The position numbers were made by a program, and so were the translations under genes. Below the pieces are notes generated by a model. The model was not told the DNA's origin. It saw only the letters and a program-made list of their open reading frames with translations, and searched no databases. Positions 8,785 to 17,829 of a stretch of DNA of 64,000 bases are shown one piece after another. Source of the stretch: Lachnospiraceae bacterium (GTDB lineage: Bacteria; Bacillota; Clostridia; Lachnospirales; Lachnospiraceae). Numbering within the stretch: position 1 is the stretch's first letter; each line of letters begins with the position of its first letter. The stretch spans positions 36,099-100,098 of the forward strand of contig JAILKH010000040.1 of assembly GCA_024693925.1 (NCBI GenBank). The letters are read 5' to 3'.

Positions 8785-9606
8785 ATGGATATAAATAAAG
8801 ATGGGTTTAAAAGTACTTCGACTTATGTTGCATCCGATGAATTGATGTCAGCAGTTAATGTTGCAAGAATGCTTGAAAAACCTTTGCTTATCAAAGGTGA
8901 GCCGGGTACGGGAAAGACAATGCTTGCAAATGCGATAGCCGAGTCTCTCGGGTTAAAGCTTATTATCTGGAATATCAAATCCACAACAAAGGCCCAGGAC
9001 GGTTTATATGTATATGATACGATCCAGCGGCTTTATGACGGACAGTTTGGGGAAGAGGGTGTTGATGATATAAGCAGATATATTAAACTGGGAAAACTGG
9101 GGGAAGCCTTTGTTGCCGATGAGCAGACGGTGCTTTTGATAGATGAAATAGATAAAGCCGATCTTGAATTTCCCAACGACCTGCTTTGGGAACTGGACCG
9201 GATGGAATTCTATATCCATGAAACCAGGGAAACCATCAAAGCAAAGCATCGTCCTATAGTTATAATCACTTCCAATGCCGAAAAGGAACTTCCGGATGCT
9301 TTTTTAAGAAGATGTATTTTTCATTACATCGCTTTTCCCGACAAGGAACTTATGAGTGAGATAGTAAAGACTCATTTTGATTCTCTTGAGGAGGACCTTC
9401 TTAAGGAAGCATTAAAAGCTTTTTATGAAATAAGAGAGCTCAGGGACGTAAAGAAAAAACCTTCCACTTCAGAGCTTATTGACTGGATCAGGGCTTTGCA
9501 GCTGGGTGGAATAGCTACCGATAAAATCTGTTCGGAACTTCCGTTTATAGGAACTGTCATAAAAAAAGATGAAGATTTGGAAGCGGTTATTCATGGCAGG
9601 ACTTAG
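8785..9606 (+). CDS. MoxR-type AAA+ ATPase
   Basis: A 273-residue AAA+ protein with Walker A GEPGTGKT (residues 38-45), Walker B LLIDEIDKAD and an arginine-finger region (FLRRCIF). It belongs to the MoxR/CbbQ group, ATPases that typically work with von Willebrand A proteins to remodel or metallate partner complexes. The next gene, 75 nt downstream, encodes such a VWA protein, which supports a two-component chaperone pair. The client is not identifiable; no carbon-monoxide dehydrogenase, Rubisco or nitric-oxide reductase gene is nearby. The protein is cytosolic. Confidence 0.85.
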   Translation: MDINKDGFKSTSTYVASDELMSAVNVARMLEKPLLIKGEPGTGKTMLANAIAESLGLKLIIWNIKSTTKAQDGLYVYDTIQRLYDGQFGEEGVDDISRYIKLGKLGEAFVADEQTVLLIDEIDKADLEFPNDLLWELDRMEFYIHETRETIKAKHRPIVIITSNAEKELPDAFLRRCIFHYIAFPDKELMSEIVKTHFDSLEEDLLKEALKAFYEIRELRDVKKKPSTSELIDWIRALQLGGIATDKICSELPFIGTVIKKDEDLEAVIHGRT

Positions 9607-9681
9607 CAGAAGTTATACAAGGAATGCTTTATAATTCCGGCGGGACGGATTTGTTTAAAATATGGACGGAGTTTGTCAAAG

Positions 9682-10893
9682 ATGTTTACGGAATATTTCT
9701 TTTTTTTAAGGGATCATGAAATGGATATATCGCTTTCGGAATGGCTTACTCTTATCGAAGCAGTCGATAAGGGACTTACGCATGCATCCATTACCGAGTT
9801 TTATTATATTTCGAGAATGATATTGTGTAAATCCGAGAACGAATTCGATAAATATGATCTGCTTTTTAATGAATATTTTAAAGGAATACATACGGAGCCC
9901 GAAGATGTTTCGAAGCAAATGAAGAAATGGCTGGACAAGAGTGATTTTGCCCAAAATGCCGAGCAGGAGATGATGAAAAAACTTATTGACGGTGAAGTTA
10001 ACCGTATAGAAGAAACAAAGGAAGAGGTGCTGGAAAAGTTCCGGGAGAGACAAAAAGATCAGGAGTCGGAACATAACGGCGGAAATCAATGGATCGGTAC
10101 AATGGGAAATTCCTCTTTCGGTAATCTTGGGGGTCATATGGGTGGGGTCCGTATAGGAGGAACTACCGGATATCAGTCGGCATTTCAGGTTATAGGTGAA
10201 AGAAAATTCAGGGATTTCAGAAATGACAGGGTTCTCGATAACCGGCAGTTTCAGGTCGCACTTAGAAAGTTGCGTCAGTTTTCATCGAGATTGGATGTTC
10301 CCAAAACCGAACTTGATATAAACGGTACTATTGATAAGACCTGTAATAACGGCGGATGCTTACAGATAGTTTTTGACAGACCAAGGAAGAATACGGTTAA
10401 GCTTCTGCTTTTGATGGATTCGGGCGGAACAATGATCCCGTACAGTAATCTTCTCAATGAGTTGTTTCAGTCCGTTAACAAGTCAAATCACTTCAAGGAT
10501 GTAAAGACTTACTATTTTCATAACTGTATTTATGCAAGGCTCTATAATACGCCGGAATGTGAGTTCGGAGACTGGATAGAAACGGAATGGATGTTTAAGA
10601 ATCTGGACAGTGATTATAAGGTCATAATAGTGGGAGATGCCGCCATGGCACCGGAGGAATTGTATTCGGATACCGGAAATTATCGTGGTCCCAATGACGG
10701 CTTATCCGGGTATGAATGGCTTAAACTGATGAAAAGACATTATAAAAGGATATTATGGTTAAATCCTAAAATGGCACCCGGTCACGCCCCCTGGAGAGAG
10801 GCGGAAACTGCCGTTAAAGGTTTGTTTAAAATGAACAGATTAACGGTGGATGGGCTTAAGGATGGAATGAAATATCTGATGCAAACCCGATAA
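9682..10893 (+). CDS. VWA domain protein (CoxE-like), partner of the MoxR ATPase
   Basis: The ATG at 9682 (403 residues) is preferred because GGAG at 9668-9671 lies 10 nt upstream; a TTG at 9673 would sit almost on top of that site. The N-terminal half is helical and charged, followed by a glycine-rich region (about 140-160) and a C-terminal VWA domain. The MIDAS position reads DSGGT (residues 246-250) where the classical motif is DxSxS, so the third position is Gly. CoxE-like members often have a Gly-Gly variant here, so this may be family-typical. It probably acts with the preceding MoxR ATPase; the target is unknown. Confidence 0.8.
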   Translation: MFTEYFFFLRDHEMDISLSEWLTLIEAVDKGLTHASITEFYYISRMILCKSENEFDKYDLLFNEYFKGIHTEPEDVSKQMKKWLDKSDFAQNAEQEMMKKLIDGEVNRIEETKEEVLEKFRERQKDQESEHNGGNQWIGTMGNSSFGNLGGHMGGVRIGGTTGYQSAFQVIGERKFRDFRNDRVLDNRQFQVALRKLRQFSSRLDVPKTELDINGTIDKTCNNGGCLQIVFDRPRKNTVKLLLLMDSGGTMIPYSNLLNELFQSVNKSNHFKDVKTYYFHNCIYARLYNTPECEFGDWIETEWMFKNLDSDYKVIIVGDAAMAPEELYSDTGNYRGPNDGLSGYEWLKLMKRHYKRILWLNPKMAPGHAPWREAETAVKGLFKMNRLTVDGLKDGMKYLMQTR

Positions 10894-10961
10894 AGGGAAT
10901 AATTTATCCGAAATAATGATAGAATTAAGTATGTCATAGAATGGGAGGATAAGAATATAAA

Positions 10962-12023
10962 ATGTATAAGGTAATGATTGTTGATGATAATATGACTAAC
11001 CTTATAATGGCTAAAAAGATACTGGAAGAAACCTATGATGTGGTTCCCGTATCCGCCGGTAAGACGGCGCTGGAATTTCTCCATGATATGCCGGATCCTC
11101 CGGATATAATACTTTTGGATGTTGATATGCCGGATGTAAACGGCTTCTATGTATTAAGTGAAATGAAGAACGATCCTAGGCTTTCCGAGGTGAGAGTGAT
11201 TTTCCTTACAGCTCAGGATGATCCGACTACGGAGGTGGAGGGTTATTTTCTCGGAGCCATCGATTATATCAAGAAGCCTTACACGACTGCGCTTTTACGT
11301 AAGAGACTGGAAGTGCATGTTTCCAATATAGAAGCTACCCGTAAACTGAAAAAGTTAAATGAGAATCTTCAAACCACGCTTAAAGAGAAGGTTCAGAATA
11401 TCGCGGGTCTGGAATATGCCATGGTTGAAATGTATTCTTCTCTTATGGGAAGCCGTTCCCATGTTATAGCGGAGCACAGTGAGAGAGTACAGAAGTATAT
11501 GGAATTGTTTCTTACCGAGATCATGAAGACCGGAAGATATAATATAATGGAAGAAGATAAAGAGATGCTGGTGTATGCAAGTAAATTACATGATATGGGC
11601 AAGATATGTATGACAGACCGCTGTATTGCCGATATGGTAGATCTCAGTCTTCAGGAGAAGGAGTTTAATCATGCCCATACCATTATGGGTGCAGAAGCTT
11701 GTAAAAAAGTTACAAATGCAATTACAGGCAGTAAATTTCTGATATATATATATAATATGTGCCGTTATCATCATGAAAGATGGGATGGAAAGGGGTATCC
11801 GGATCGCATTATGACTACGGATATCCCACTGGAAGCACGTATTCTTACAATAGTTAACAGCTACGATAATTTCAGATTTAATAATGATGGCGGAACCCCT
11901 CTTACGCATACAGAGGCTGTAAAAAGGATATCGTTGTGGAGCGGTACGCATTATGATCCGGATCTGGTTGAGTTGTTTTTATCGGTTTCGGATCTGTTTG
12001 AAAATGCCGCTGATAAGGATTGA
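10962..12023 (+). CDS. Response regulator with HD-GYP domain (candidate cyclic-di-GMP phosphodiesterase)
   Basis: A 353-residue protein. The N-terminal receiver domain (1-120) has acidic DD (8-9), phospho-acceptor D53 in LLDVDMP, T83 and a KKP motif (104-106). A coiled linker (about 122-150) leads to an HD domain with HDMGK (210-214), HAHT near 237-240 and HHERWDGKGYP (270-280), the signature of HD-GYP phosphodiesterases that hydrolyse cyclic di-GMP. The Shine-Dalgarno site GGGAGG lies 13 nt before the ATG, rather far. It is followed at once by two hybrid kinases that could phosphorylate it. A PilZ protein gene is also in this window. Metal ligands appear complete, so activity is plausible. 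Confidence 0.85.
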   Translation: MYKVMIVDDNMTNLIMAKKILEETYDVVPVSAGKTALEFLHDMPDPPDIILLDVDMPDVNGFYVLSEMKNDPRLSEVRVIFLTAQDDPTTEVEGYFLGAIDYIKKPYTTALLRKRLEVHVSNIEATRKLKKLNENLQTTLKEKVQNIAGLEYAMVEMYSSLMGSRSHVIAEHSERVQKYMELFLTEIMKTGRYNIMEEDKEMLVYASKLHDMGKICMTDRCIADMVDLSLQEKEFNHAHTIMGAEACKKVTNAITGSKFLIYIYNMCRYHHERWDGKGYPDRIMTTDIPLEARILTIVNSYDNFRFNNDGGTPLTHTEAVKRISLWSGTHYDPDLVELFLSVSDLFENAADKD

Positions 12024-12031
12024 CTTGGAAT

Positions 12032-14140
12032 ATGAAGGATTTTATTCGGAATTTAAAGGTTAAATATTTCGGTGATGATCTTGCTACCGAAGTTAAAATA
12101 TATAACGGTATGCATTTGATAATGATAGCAGCTTTATTGTTATCAACAATATTGATGCATGTTTTTTTTCCTACACAGAGAGTTTTTTTAATAACTGCAG
12201 CAACTGCTACAGCTTCTCTTTTTACTTTTTATATAGGTAATTCCACCGGGAAATTTGAACTTCATGCCATTATCATGTCTTGTATCATCAATCTTATTTT
12301 CTTTCCGATGATATTCTTTGAATACAACAGGATTTATTTTTGTATTCCCATATATTTTATATTCGGGCTTATTTACAATGCTTTTTTACTTTCCGAAAAA
12401 ACAGCTTTTATACTTAGCTTTATTGATATTCTGGGATATATTACAGTCATTTATGCCGGAGAAATGAGCCGTCCTTTAAACTTAGAGATCGGGAATGAAA
12501 CCTTTAAGGATTATATGGCTGTATTTGTGGGAATATGTATTGTTTCACTTTCTTGCGGTCTGGCGGTAAGATACAGAATGTATATTTACAGAAAAGAAGA
12601 AGAGGAGCTGGAGAAGCTTCATGTTGAGGCTATGGATGCTTATGTTAATATGGATATTTTTCTTATCAATATGTCCCATGAGATAAGAACCCCCATGAAT
12701 GCCATAATAGGCACTATAGAATTATTGCTGGATCAGAATGTTAACGATCATGTAAAGGAATGTGTTTATAATATTCTTAATTCTTCCAATGCACTGTTGT
12801 CATTAACGGATGAGGTTATGGATCTTTCCAAATCGGGTTCTCAGGATATTACCATATATAATGCAAGATTTGATCTTTCCAAGCTGCTTATGGAGATCAT
12901 AAACATGACTTCGGTGCGCTTGATGGATTCGGGGATCAAATTTCAGGTGGAGATTGAAAGTAATCTCCCCAGATATGCGTACGGTGACGGACCGAGATTA
13001 AGACAGGTTTTTATAAATATTCTTAATAATGCCGTTAAATACACGAAGGAGGGGCGTATACTTCTGAAAGTCTTTTCCGAACCTATTGATGATGATGAAA
13101 TAATGCTCAAGGCAGAGGTTGAAGATACCGGGATCGGTATTAAGTCCGAAAATATACCTCATTTATTTGAATTATATAAGCGCATCGATCTGACGGAAGA
13201 CGGTCTTAATGCTGTGGAAGGTACAGGCCTGGGGCTGGCAATATGTAAAGAGATAATCGATAAAATGGATGGGGAGATAACTGTCAGAAGCAGTTATCAT
13301 GTGGGAAGTAATTTTGGCTTTTGTGTTCCGCTTCAGGAGGATTCCGGTGAAAGGATAGTAACCCTGGCGGATAAGGATTCTTTAAAGGTTTTGATATATT
13401 TATCGGATGATGATGAATGTATTTTGCTTAAAAAGATATTTAATACACTTTCGGTTGAGTCGAAAATAGTTGAAAACAAAAGGAATTTTGAAAATGAAGT
13501 AATTATGGGTGATCATACCCACATATTTATTTCCGTGCAGCAGTATTACGGAAATATGAGATTCCTTGAACGGGAATTTAAAGATAAACATTTGGTCATC
13601 ATAGCCGGCCTTAATGAATCGGTATCGGTTAATAAAATTGGGTTTGTCATGACACGTCCCATAAATATTCTCGGAGTTACGGCCGTTCTTATGAATAAGG
13701 ACTCAACATATTCAAGAGAAGTGATCAAAGAAGGGAAATTTGAATGTCCCGATGCCACCATACTTGTAGTGGATGATAATCTTACAAATTTAAATGTGGC
13801 AGGGGGAATCTTAAGAAAATACGGGGCCACCGTTCATACAGCATTGAGTGGCAAGGAATGTCTGGATATACTGGAGCGGGAAAAGGTGGATATTGTTTAT
13901 CTTGATTATATGATGCCGGAAATGAACGGGATAGATACCCTTATGGAGATACGTAAATTAAACGGGGGAGAACTGGCAGACCTTCCCGTAGTTTCTCTTA
14001 CCGCTAATGTTGTAAACGGTGCTAAAGAAATGTTTTTGGAAGCCGGCTTTTCGGATTTTATAAGTAAGCCTATAAATATAGAGAAAATAGAGAAATCGTT
14101 AAAAAATTTACTGCCATCCGATTTAATACAATATAAATGA
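12032..14140 (+). CDS. Membrane hybrid histidine kinase (HK-REC)
   Basis: The start is set at ATG 12032 (702 residues); a TTG at 12020 would overlap the preceding stop and has no spaced Shine-Dalgarno site. Six hydrophobic segments occupy about residues 25-190, without a large extracellular loop, followed by a short coil. The dimerisation box has MSHEIRTPMN (phospho-acceptor H216), the ATPase has intact N (ILNNAVKYT), G1 (EDTGIGI) and G2 (GTGLGLA) boxes. A divergent middle region of about 130 residues resembles a degenerate receiver. A C-terminal receiver has LVVDDN and acceptor D625 in YLDYMMPEM. It likely autophosphorylates and relays to the HD-GYP regulator or through the HPt of the next protein. 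The sensed signal is unknown. Confidence 0.85.
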   Translation: MKDFIRNLKVKYFGDDLATEVKIYNGMHLIMIAALLLSTILMHVFFPTQRVFLITAATATASLFTFYIGNSTGKFELHAIIMSCIINLIFFPMIFFEYNRIYFCIPIYFIFGLIYNAFLLSEKTAFILSFIDILGYITVIYAGEMSRPLNLEIGNETFKDYMAVFVGICIVSLSCGLAVRYRMYIYRKEEEELEKLHVEAMDAYVNMDIFLINMSHEIRTPMNAIIGTIELLLDQNVNDHVKECVYNILNSSNALLSLTDEVMDLSKSGSQDITIYNARFDLSKLLMEIINMTSVRLMDSGIKFQVEIESNLPRYAYGDGPRLRQVFINILNNAVKYTKEGRILLKVFSEPIDDDEIMLKAEVEDTGIGIKSENIPHLFELYKRIDLTEDGLNAVEGTGLGLAICKEIIDKMDGEITVRSSYHVGSNFGFCVPLQEDSGERIVTLADKDSLKVLIYLSDDDECILLKKIFNTLSVESKIVENKRNFENEVIMGDHTHIFISVQQYYGNMRFLEREFKDKHLVIIAGLNESVSVNKIGFVMTRPINILGVTAVLMNKDSTYSREVIKEGKFECPDATILVVDDNLTNLNVAGGILRKYGATVHTALSGKECLDILEREKVDIVYLDYMMPEMNGIDTLMEIRKLNGGELADLPVVSLTANVVNGAKEMFLEAGFSDFISKPINIEKIEKSLKNLLPSDLIQYK

Positions 14141-14159
14141 TAACGGGCATAGGAATAAT

Positions 14160-16946
14160 ATGAAATTAAAAGATAATAAATTTTTCAAAAGGATAATTGA
14201 ATATTTTAATGATGAGAACATTCCTATGATCAATAAGAAATTCTTTCTTATTGTCAGTTTTGTTATTCCTGTGTTGTTATTTGTGTTATTGTCGTTTTTT
14301 CCGGGCAGGTTTAATGTATATGTTATCATCATTGATGTATCTTACATATTTTTTCTGCTGGGACTGTCTTATATCGTATACAGATACGGAGAATACAAGC
14401 TGGCATCTTATATACTGAGTATTGTTACCTGTTTTATTATATTTCCACTGATTTTTTTGATCACAGGATATATTTATAACGGAGTTACGGTGCTTCTTGC
14501 GACGGCTATTATACTTACCTGTTTCCTGATAGAGGACAGGGGAGTGTGGATAATAGTACCTATGGAATTGGTATATTATGGGTTTATGCTGTCAGAGTGT
14601 TATAAAAAACGTGAATTATTGGACTGTTATTTCCAATACGGTTATAGTTTCACGGAGAAAATCCTGAATTTTCTGTATGCCTGTCTGGTGCCTGTATTTA
14701 TTGTAACTTATCAGACTTATATTTTTAAAAGGATCAAGATAAAAAAAGAGCAATCATATATTTCAATAAGAAATTCCGAACTTTCCAAAATACGTTTTCT
14801 TGCAAATATGACGCATGAAATCCGTAATCCCATGAATGCAATAGTCGGCATGAATGAGCTTATCCTTAAAGAAGAGCTTACCCCGGGCATTAAAGAACAG
14901 GCTCTGGTAATAAAAGAGGCTTCTTCACAATTATTAAGAATTGTAAATAATATACTGATATACAGTAAGCTTAATTCCAATAAATGGGAAGCTTTGCCCG
15001 TCAAGTACAGTTTTAAAGAGCTGATGAAAGAAGTTATTGATAATGTTTCAAGAGGTCTGCAGGAGGAAGGCGCAGAATTCTATGTTTTTGTTGATAGAAA
15101 TATTCCCACATATCTGTTCGGTGATTCTCAGGGAGTTAAACAGATTTTTATGTATCTTCTGTATAATTCCATACAACAGACGGTAAGACGAAGTATGTCT
15201 CTTGAAATAAAAGCCGAAAAGAATATCGAAGAACATACCCTTAGATTTAAATGCAGGATAGCGGAAACGGGATCGGGAATGCCCGAGGCAGATGTGGATT
15301 CTTTGCTGGGGGCATTTAATAAATATGATTCCAGAAGAAATGCTACACTTAAGGGTCTGGGGCTTGAAATATCCATTTGTAATGAACTGCTGGCCATGAT
15401 GGATGGCTTTTTGAAGATAGAGAGTGTAGTTGATGTAGGAACCGCCATTGTTTTTGAATTTTCAAATTATATAATCGATGATACTCCCATGTTATCGGTA
15501 GATGAAACAATGGAAAGGCACGTTCTTGTTTATCTTCATGATAAGGATGAAGAAGTTATCTGGAAACGGCTTATGGGAGATATTAAGATAAGTCCCGTGT
15601 ATGCGGCAGGGCCCGTTGCTTTTAATAATGAGATATCCGATCATCGTTATACACATATATTTATATGGGAGAAGGATTATTTAACCCTTAAGGATGTTAT
15701 AGATCATATGATGTGTCAGGATATAACATATATAATTACGGATTATGCGCATGTATACAGGGACTTCGGAGAATGCAGAATAATCAGAAAGCCTCTCAGC
15801 TGTCTGAATATCGTGGAGATATTAAACGGTAAGTGGTCAGCGCAGGATTACAGTCATACAAGAACTTCCGAGAGATATATTTTCCCGGAGGCAAGGATAT
15901 TGGTGGTGGATGACAGCCTTGTAAACCAGAAAGTTTTAAGCAGTTCGCTGGAGAATTACGAAATTTATGCCAAATGTGTGTCCAGTGGGAAAGAGTGTCT
16001 TAATATTTTGAAAACTGAGGAATATGATATTATCCTGCTGGATCATCTTATGCCGGATATGGATGGTATTGAAACCCTGCGAAGGATCAAGCAGATACCC
16101 GGGCATAACTCCAAGATCCCCGTACTTTGCGTTACAGCCGAGCTTGGCAGGGATGTGGGTGAGCGGCTGATGGAAATGGGTTTTGACGATTATATAGCAA
16201 AGCCGGTTAAGGATTATCATCTGGCAAGGCTTTTGAAGCAGTATTTGCCTGATGAGCTTGCGGTAACCGTATCCGATTCGGAGCCCCAGGAGAAAAATAT
16301 TAAGAAGGAACAGGAGAAGGAGGTTGAAGAGAATCCTTTGGAGCTTGATACGGTAAAGGGTATCGAGAATGTGGGAGGTTCCGAAGAAGTATATTATGTG
16401 GTATTAAATACATACTATTATGAAGGTATGGAGAAATGGAAAGCTGTCCCCACTCAGTTTCTTAATGGAGATATGCCGCTTTTCATTACCAATGTTCATG
16501 CGCTTAAAAGCAGTTCCGCCAGTATAGGAGCTTATGTTATTTCCGAGAAATTTAAAAAATTTGAATTTGCGGGGAAGGAAAATAATTGGGAATATATTGA
16601 GGCTAATCTTGATGAAACAATGGAACAGTTCAGAGTCCTTTTGGAAATGATAAGGGAGCTGCTTATACAAAAAGGTGTTTTCGAAAATAATGATACGGTA
16701 TCCAAGGAGTTGAGTGCACAGGAGGAAAAGACACTGGATCCCGGGATCATAACAGAAATGCAGACGTCGCTTAATAATGTGAATCTGAAACGATGTGAAG
16801 AAATCCTTGATTCACTGTATGGGGTTAATTTCGGTAATGATATTAATGTGATGATCAAACAGATGAAGGATGCCTATGATATGTTTGATTATCATACGGT
16901 TAAAGATATTTTAATAAAAATCATTGATATTGTTGATATAAAATGA
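14160..16946 (+). CDS. Membrane hybrid histidine kinase with receiver and HPt domains
   Basis: A 928-residue protein with six hydrophobic segments (about 25-190), a dimerisation box MTHEIRNPMN (H219) and an ATPase domain with a weakened G1 box: AETGSG, with E369 where family members have Asp. The G2 box KGLGLE lacks the usual GT. The N-box keeps its Asn (LLYNS). A second receiver-like region follows, then a canonical receiver (LVVDDS; D628 in LLDHLMPDM) and a C-terminal HPt domain with HALKSSS (H780). It starts 20 nt after the previous kinase and resembles it throughout, indicating tandem duplication. With a doubtful ATP site, it may act mainly as a phosphorelay partner for the first kinase (inference). 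Confidence 0.8.
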   Translation: MKLKDNKFFKRIIEYFNDENIPMINKKFFLIVSFVIPVLLFVLLSFFPGRFNVYVIIIDVSYIFFLLGLSYIVYRYGEYKLASYILSIVTCFIIFPLIFLITGYIYNGVTVLLATAIILTCFLIEDRGVWIIVPMELVYYGFMLSECYKKRELLDCYFQYGYSFTEKILNFLYACLVPVFIVTYQTYIFKRIKIKKEQSYISIRNSELSKIRFLANMTHEIRNPMNAIVGMNELILKEELTPGIKEQALVIKEASSQLLRIVNNILIYSKLNSNKWEALPVKYSFKELMKEVIDNVSRGLQEEGAEFYVFVDRNIPTYLFGDSQGVKQIFMYLLYNSIQQTVRRSMSLEIKAEKNIEEHTLRFKCRIAETGSGMPEADVDSLLGAFNKYDSRRNATLKGLGLEISICNELLAMMDGFLKIESVVDVGTAIVFEFSNYIIDDTPMLSVDETMERHVLVYLHDKDEEVIWKRLMGDIKISPVYAAGPVAFNNEISDHRYTHIFIWEKDYLTLKDVIDHMMCQDITYIITDYAHVYRDFGECRIIRKPLSCLNIVEILNGKWSAQDYSHTRTSERYIFPEARILVVDDSLVNQKVLSSSLENYEIYAKCVSSGKECLNILKTEEYDIILLDHLMPDMDGIETLRRIKQIPGHNSKIPVLCVTAELGRDVGERLMEMGFDDYIAKPVKDYHLARLLKQYLPDELAVTVSDSEPQEKNIKKEQEKEVEENPLELDTVKGIENVGGSEEVYYVVLNTYYYEGMEKWKAVPTQFLNGDMPLFITNVHALKSSSASIGAYVISEKFKKFEFAGKENNWEYIEANLDETMEQFRVLLEMIRELLIQKGVFENNDTVSKELSAQEEKTLDPGIITEMQTSLNNVNLKRCEEILDSLYGVNFGNDINVMIKQMKDAYDMFDYHTVKDILIKIIDIVDIK

Positions 16947-16974
16947 TTAAAATAATTCAGGTGAGGTGATTAAA

Positions 16975-17805
16975 ATGGGAGAAATTTATGAAAAGCTTTT
17001 ACGTTGTCATAAAAGTGTTAAAGAGAGGATAAAGTTTAAACCCAAGGTTGCCCTGGTACTGGGGTCGGGACTTGGTGATTACGGTAAGGATATCCGGGTT
17101 GAGGATACATTGCCCTATGATCAAATAGAGGATTTTCCGGTATCCACAGTGCCCGGTCATGCGGGACAGTTTATTTTCGGTTATGTAGGAGAAGTTCCGG
17201 TGGTATGTATGCAGGGAAGGGTACATTTTTATGAAGGATATCCTATTTCGGATGTTGTTCTGCCTACAAGACTCATGCGCCTTATGGGAGCAGATTATCT
17301 TTTTTTGACAAATGCATCCGGAGGTATAAATACTGATTTTGGTGCAGGTACTTTTATGCTGATAAGGGATCATATTTCCTGTTTTGCACCCAATCCTCTT
17401 ATCGGACAGAATATAGAGGAACTTGGCACCAGATTTCCGGATATGAGTGAGGTTTATAATAAGGAGTTGTCGGCTATAGTGAAACAATCGGCCGCAGACT
17501 TGAACATTGATATTAAAGAAGGTGTATATGCACAGCTTACAGGCCCGTCTTTTGAAACGCCTGCCGAGATCAGGATGCTTAAAACTCTTGGGGCGGATGC
17601 AGTCGGTATGAGTACGGTGGTTGAAGCCATAGCCGGTAATCATTGCGGATTTAAGATCTGCGGAATTTCATGTGTATGTAATCTCGCTGCAGGTTTGTCT
17701 TTAAATCCCCTGTCCCATGAAGAGGTGCAGGCAGCTGCAAATGCAGCAGCTCCTTTATTTAAGCAGCTTGTATCCGAATCAATAATCCGTATAGGAAATA
17801 TATAG
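16975..17805 (+). CDS. punA: Purine nucleoside phosphorylase (trimeric type)
   Basis: The start is ATG 16975 (276 residues) with GGTGAGGTG 6 nt upstream; the GTG at 16966 lies inside that site. Motifs of the low-molecular-mass, trimeric PNP family are present: LVLGSGLGDYG, PGHAGQF, RVHFYEGY, NASGGIN, GPSFETPAEIRM and GMSTVVEA. The enzyme phosphorolyses inosine and guanosine to base plus ribose-1-phosphate. It opens a run of nucleoside genes (lipoprotein, cytidine deaminase, amidohydrolase), supporting a scavenging operon. Length is normal. Confidence 0.9.
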   Translation: MGEIYEKLLRCHKSVKERIKFKPKVALVLGSGLGDYGKDIRVEDTLPYDQIEDFPVSTVPGHAGQFIFGYVGEVPVVCMQGRVHFYEGYPISDVVLPTRLMRLMGADYLFLTNASGGINTDFGAGTFMLIRDHISCFAPNPLIGQNIEELGTRFPDMSEVYNKELSAIVKQSAADLNIDIKEGVYAQLTGPSFETPAEIRMLKTLGADAVGMSTVVEAIAGNHCGFKICGISCVCNLAAGLSLNPLSHEEVQAAANAAAPLFKQLVSESIIRIGNI

Positions 17806-17829
17806 AAAGGTTGATTTTATATTAATATT

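Noticed and set aside
16999..17643. 214-codon open frame on the minus strand inside the purine nucleoside phosphorylase gene
   Set aside because: It lies wholly antisense to a well-conserved enzyme; its product is rich in Cys/His/Ile without family motifs, and there is no start site signal.
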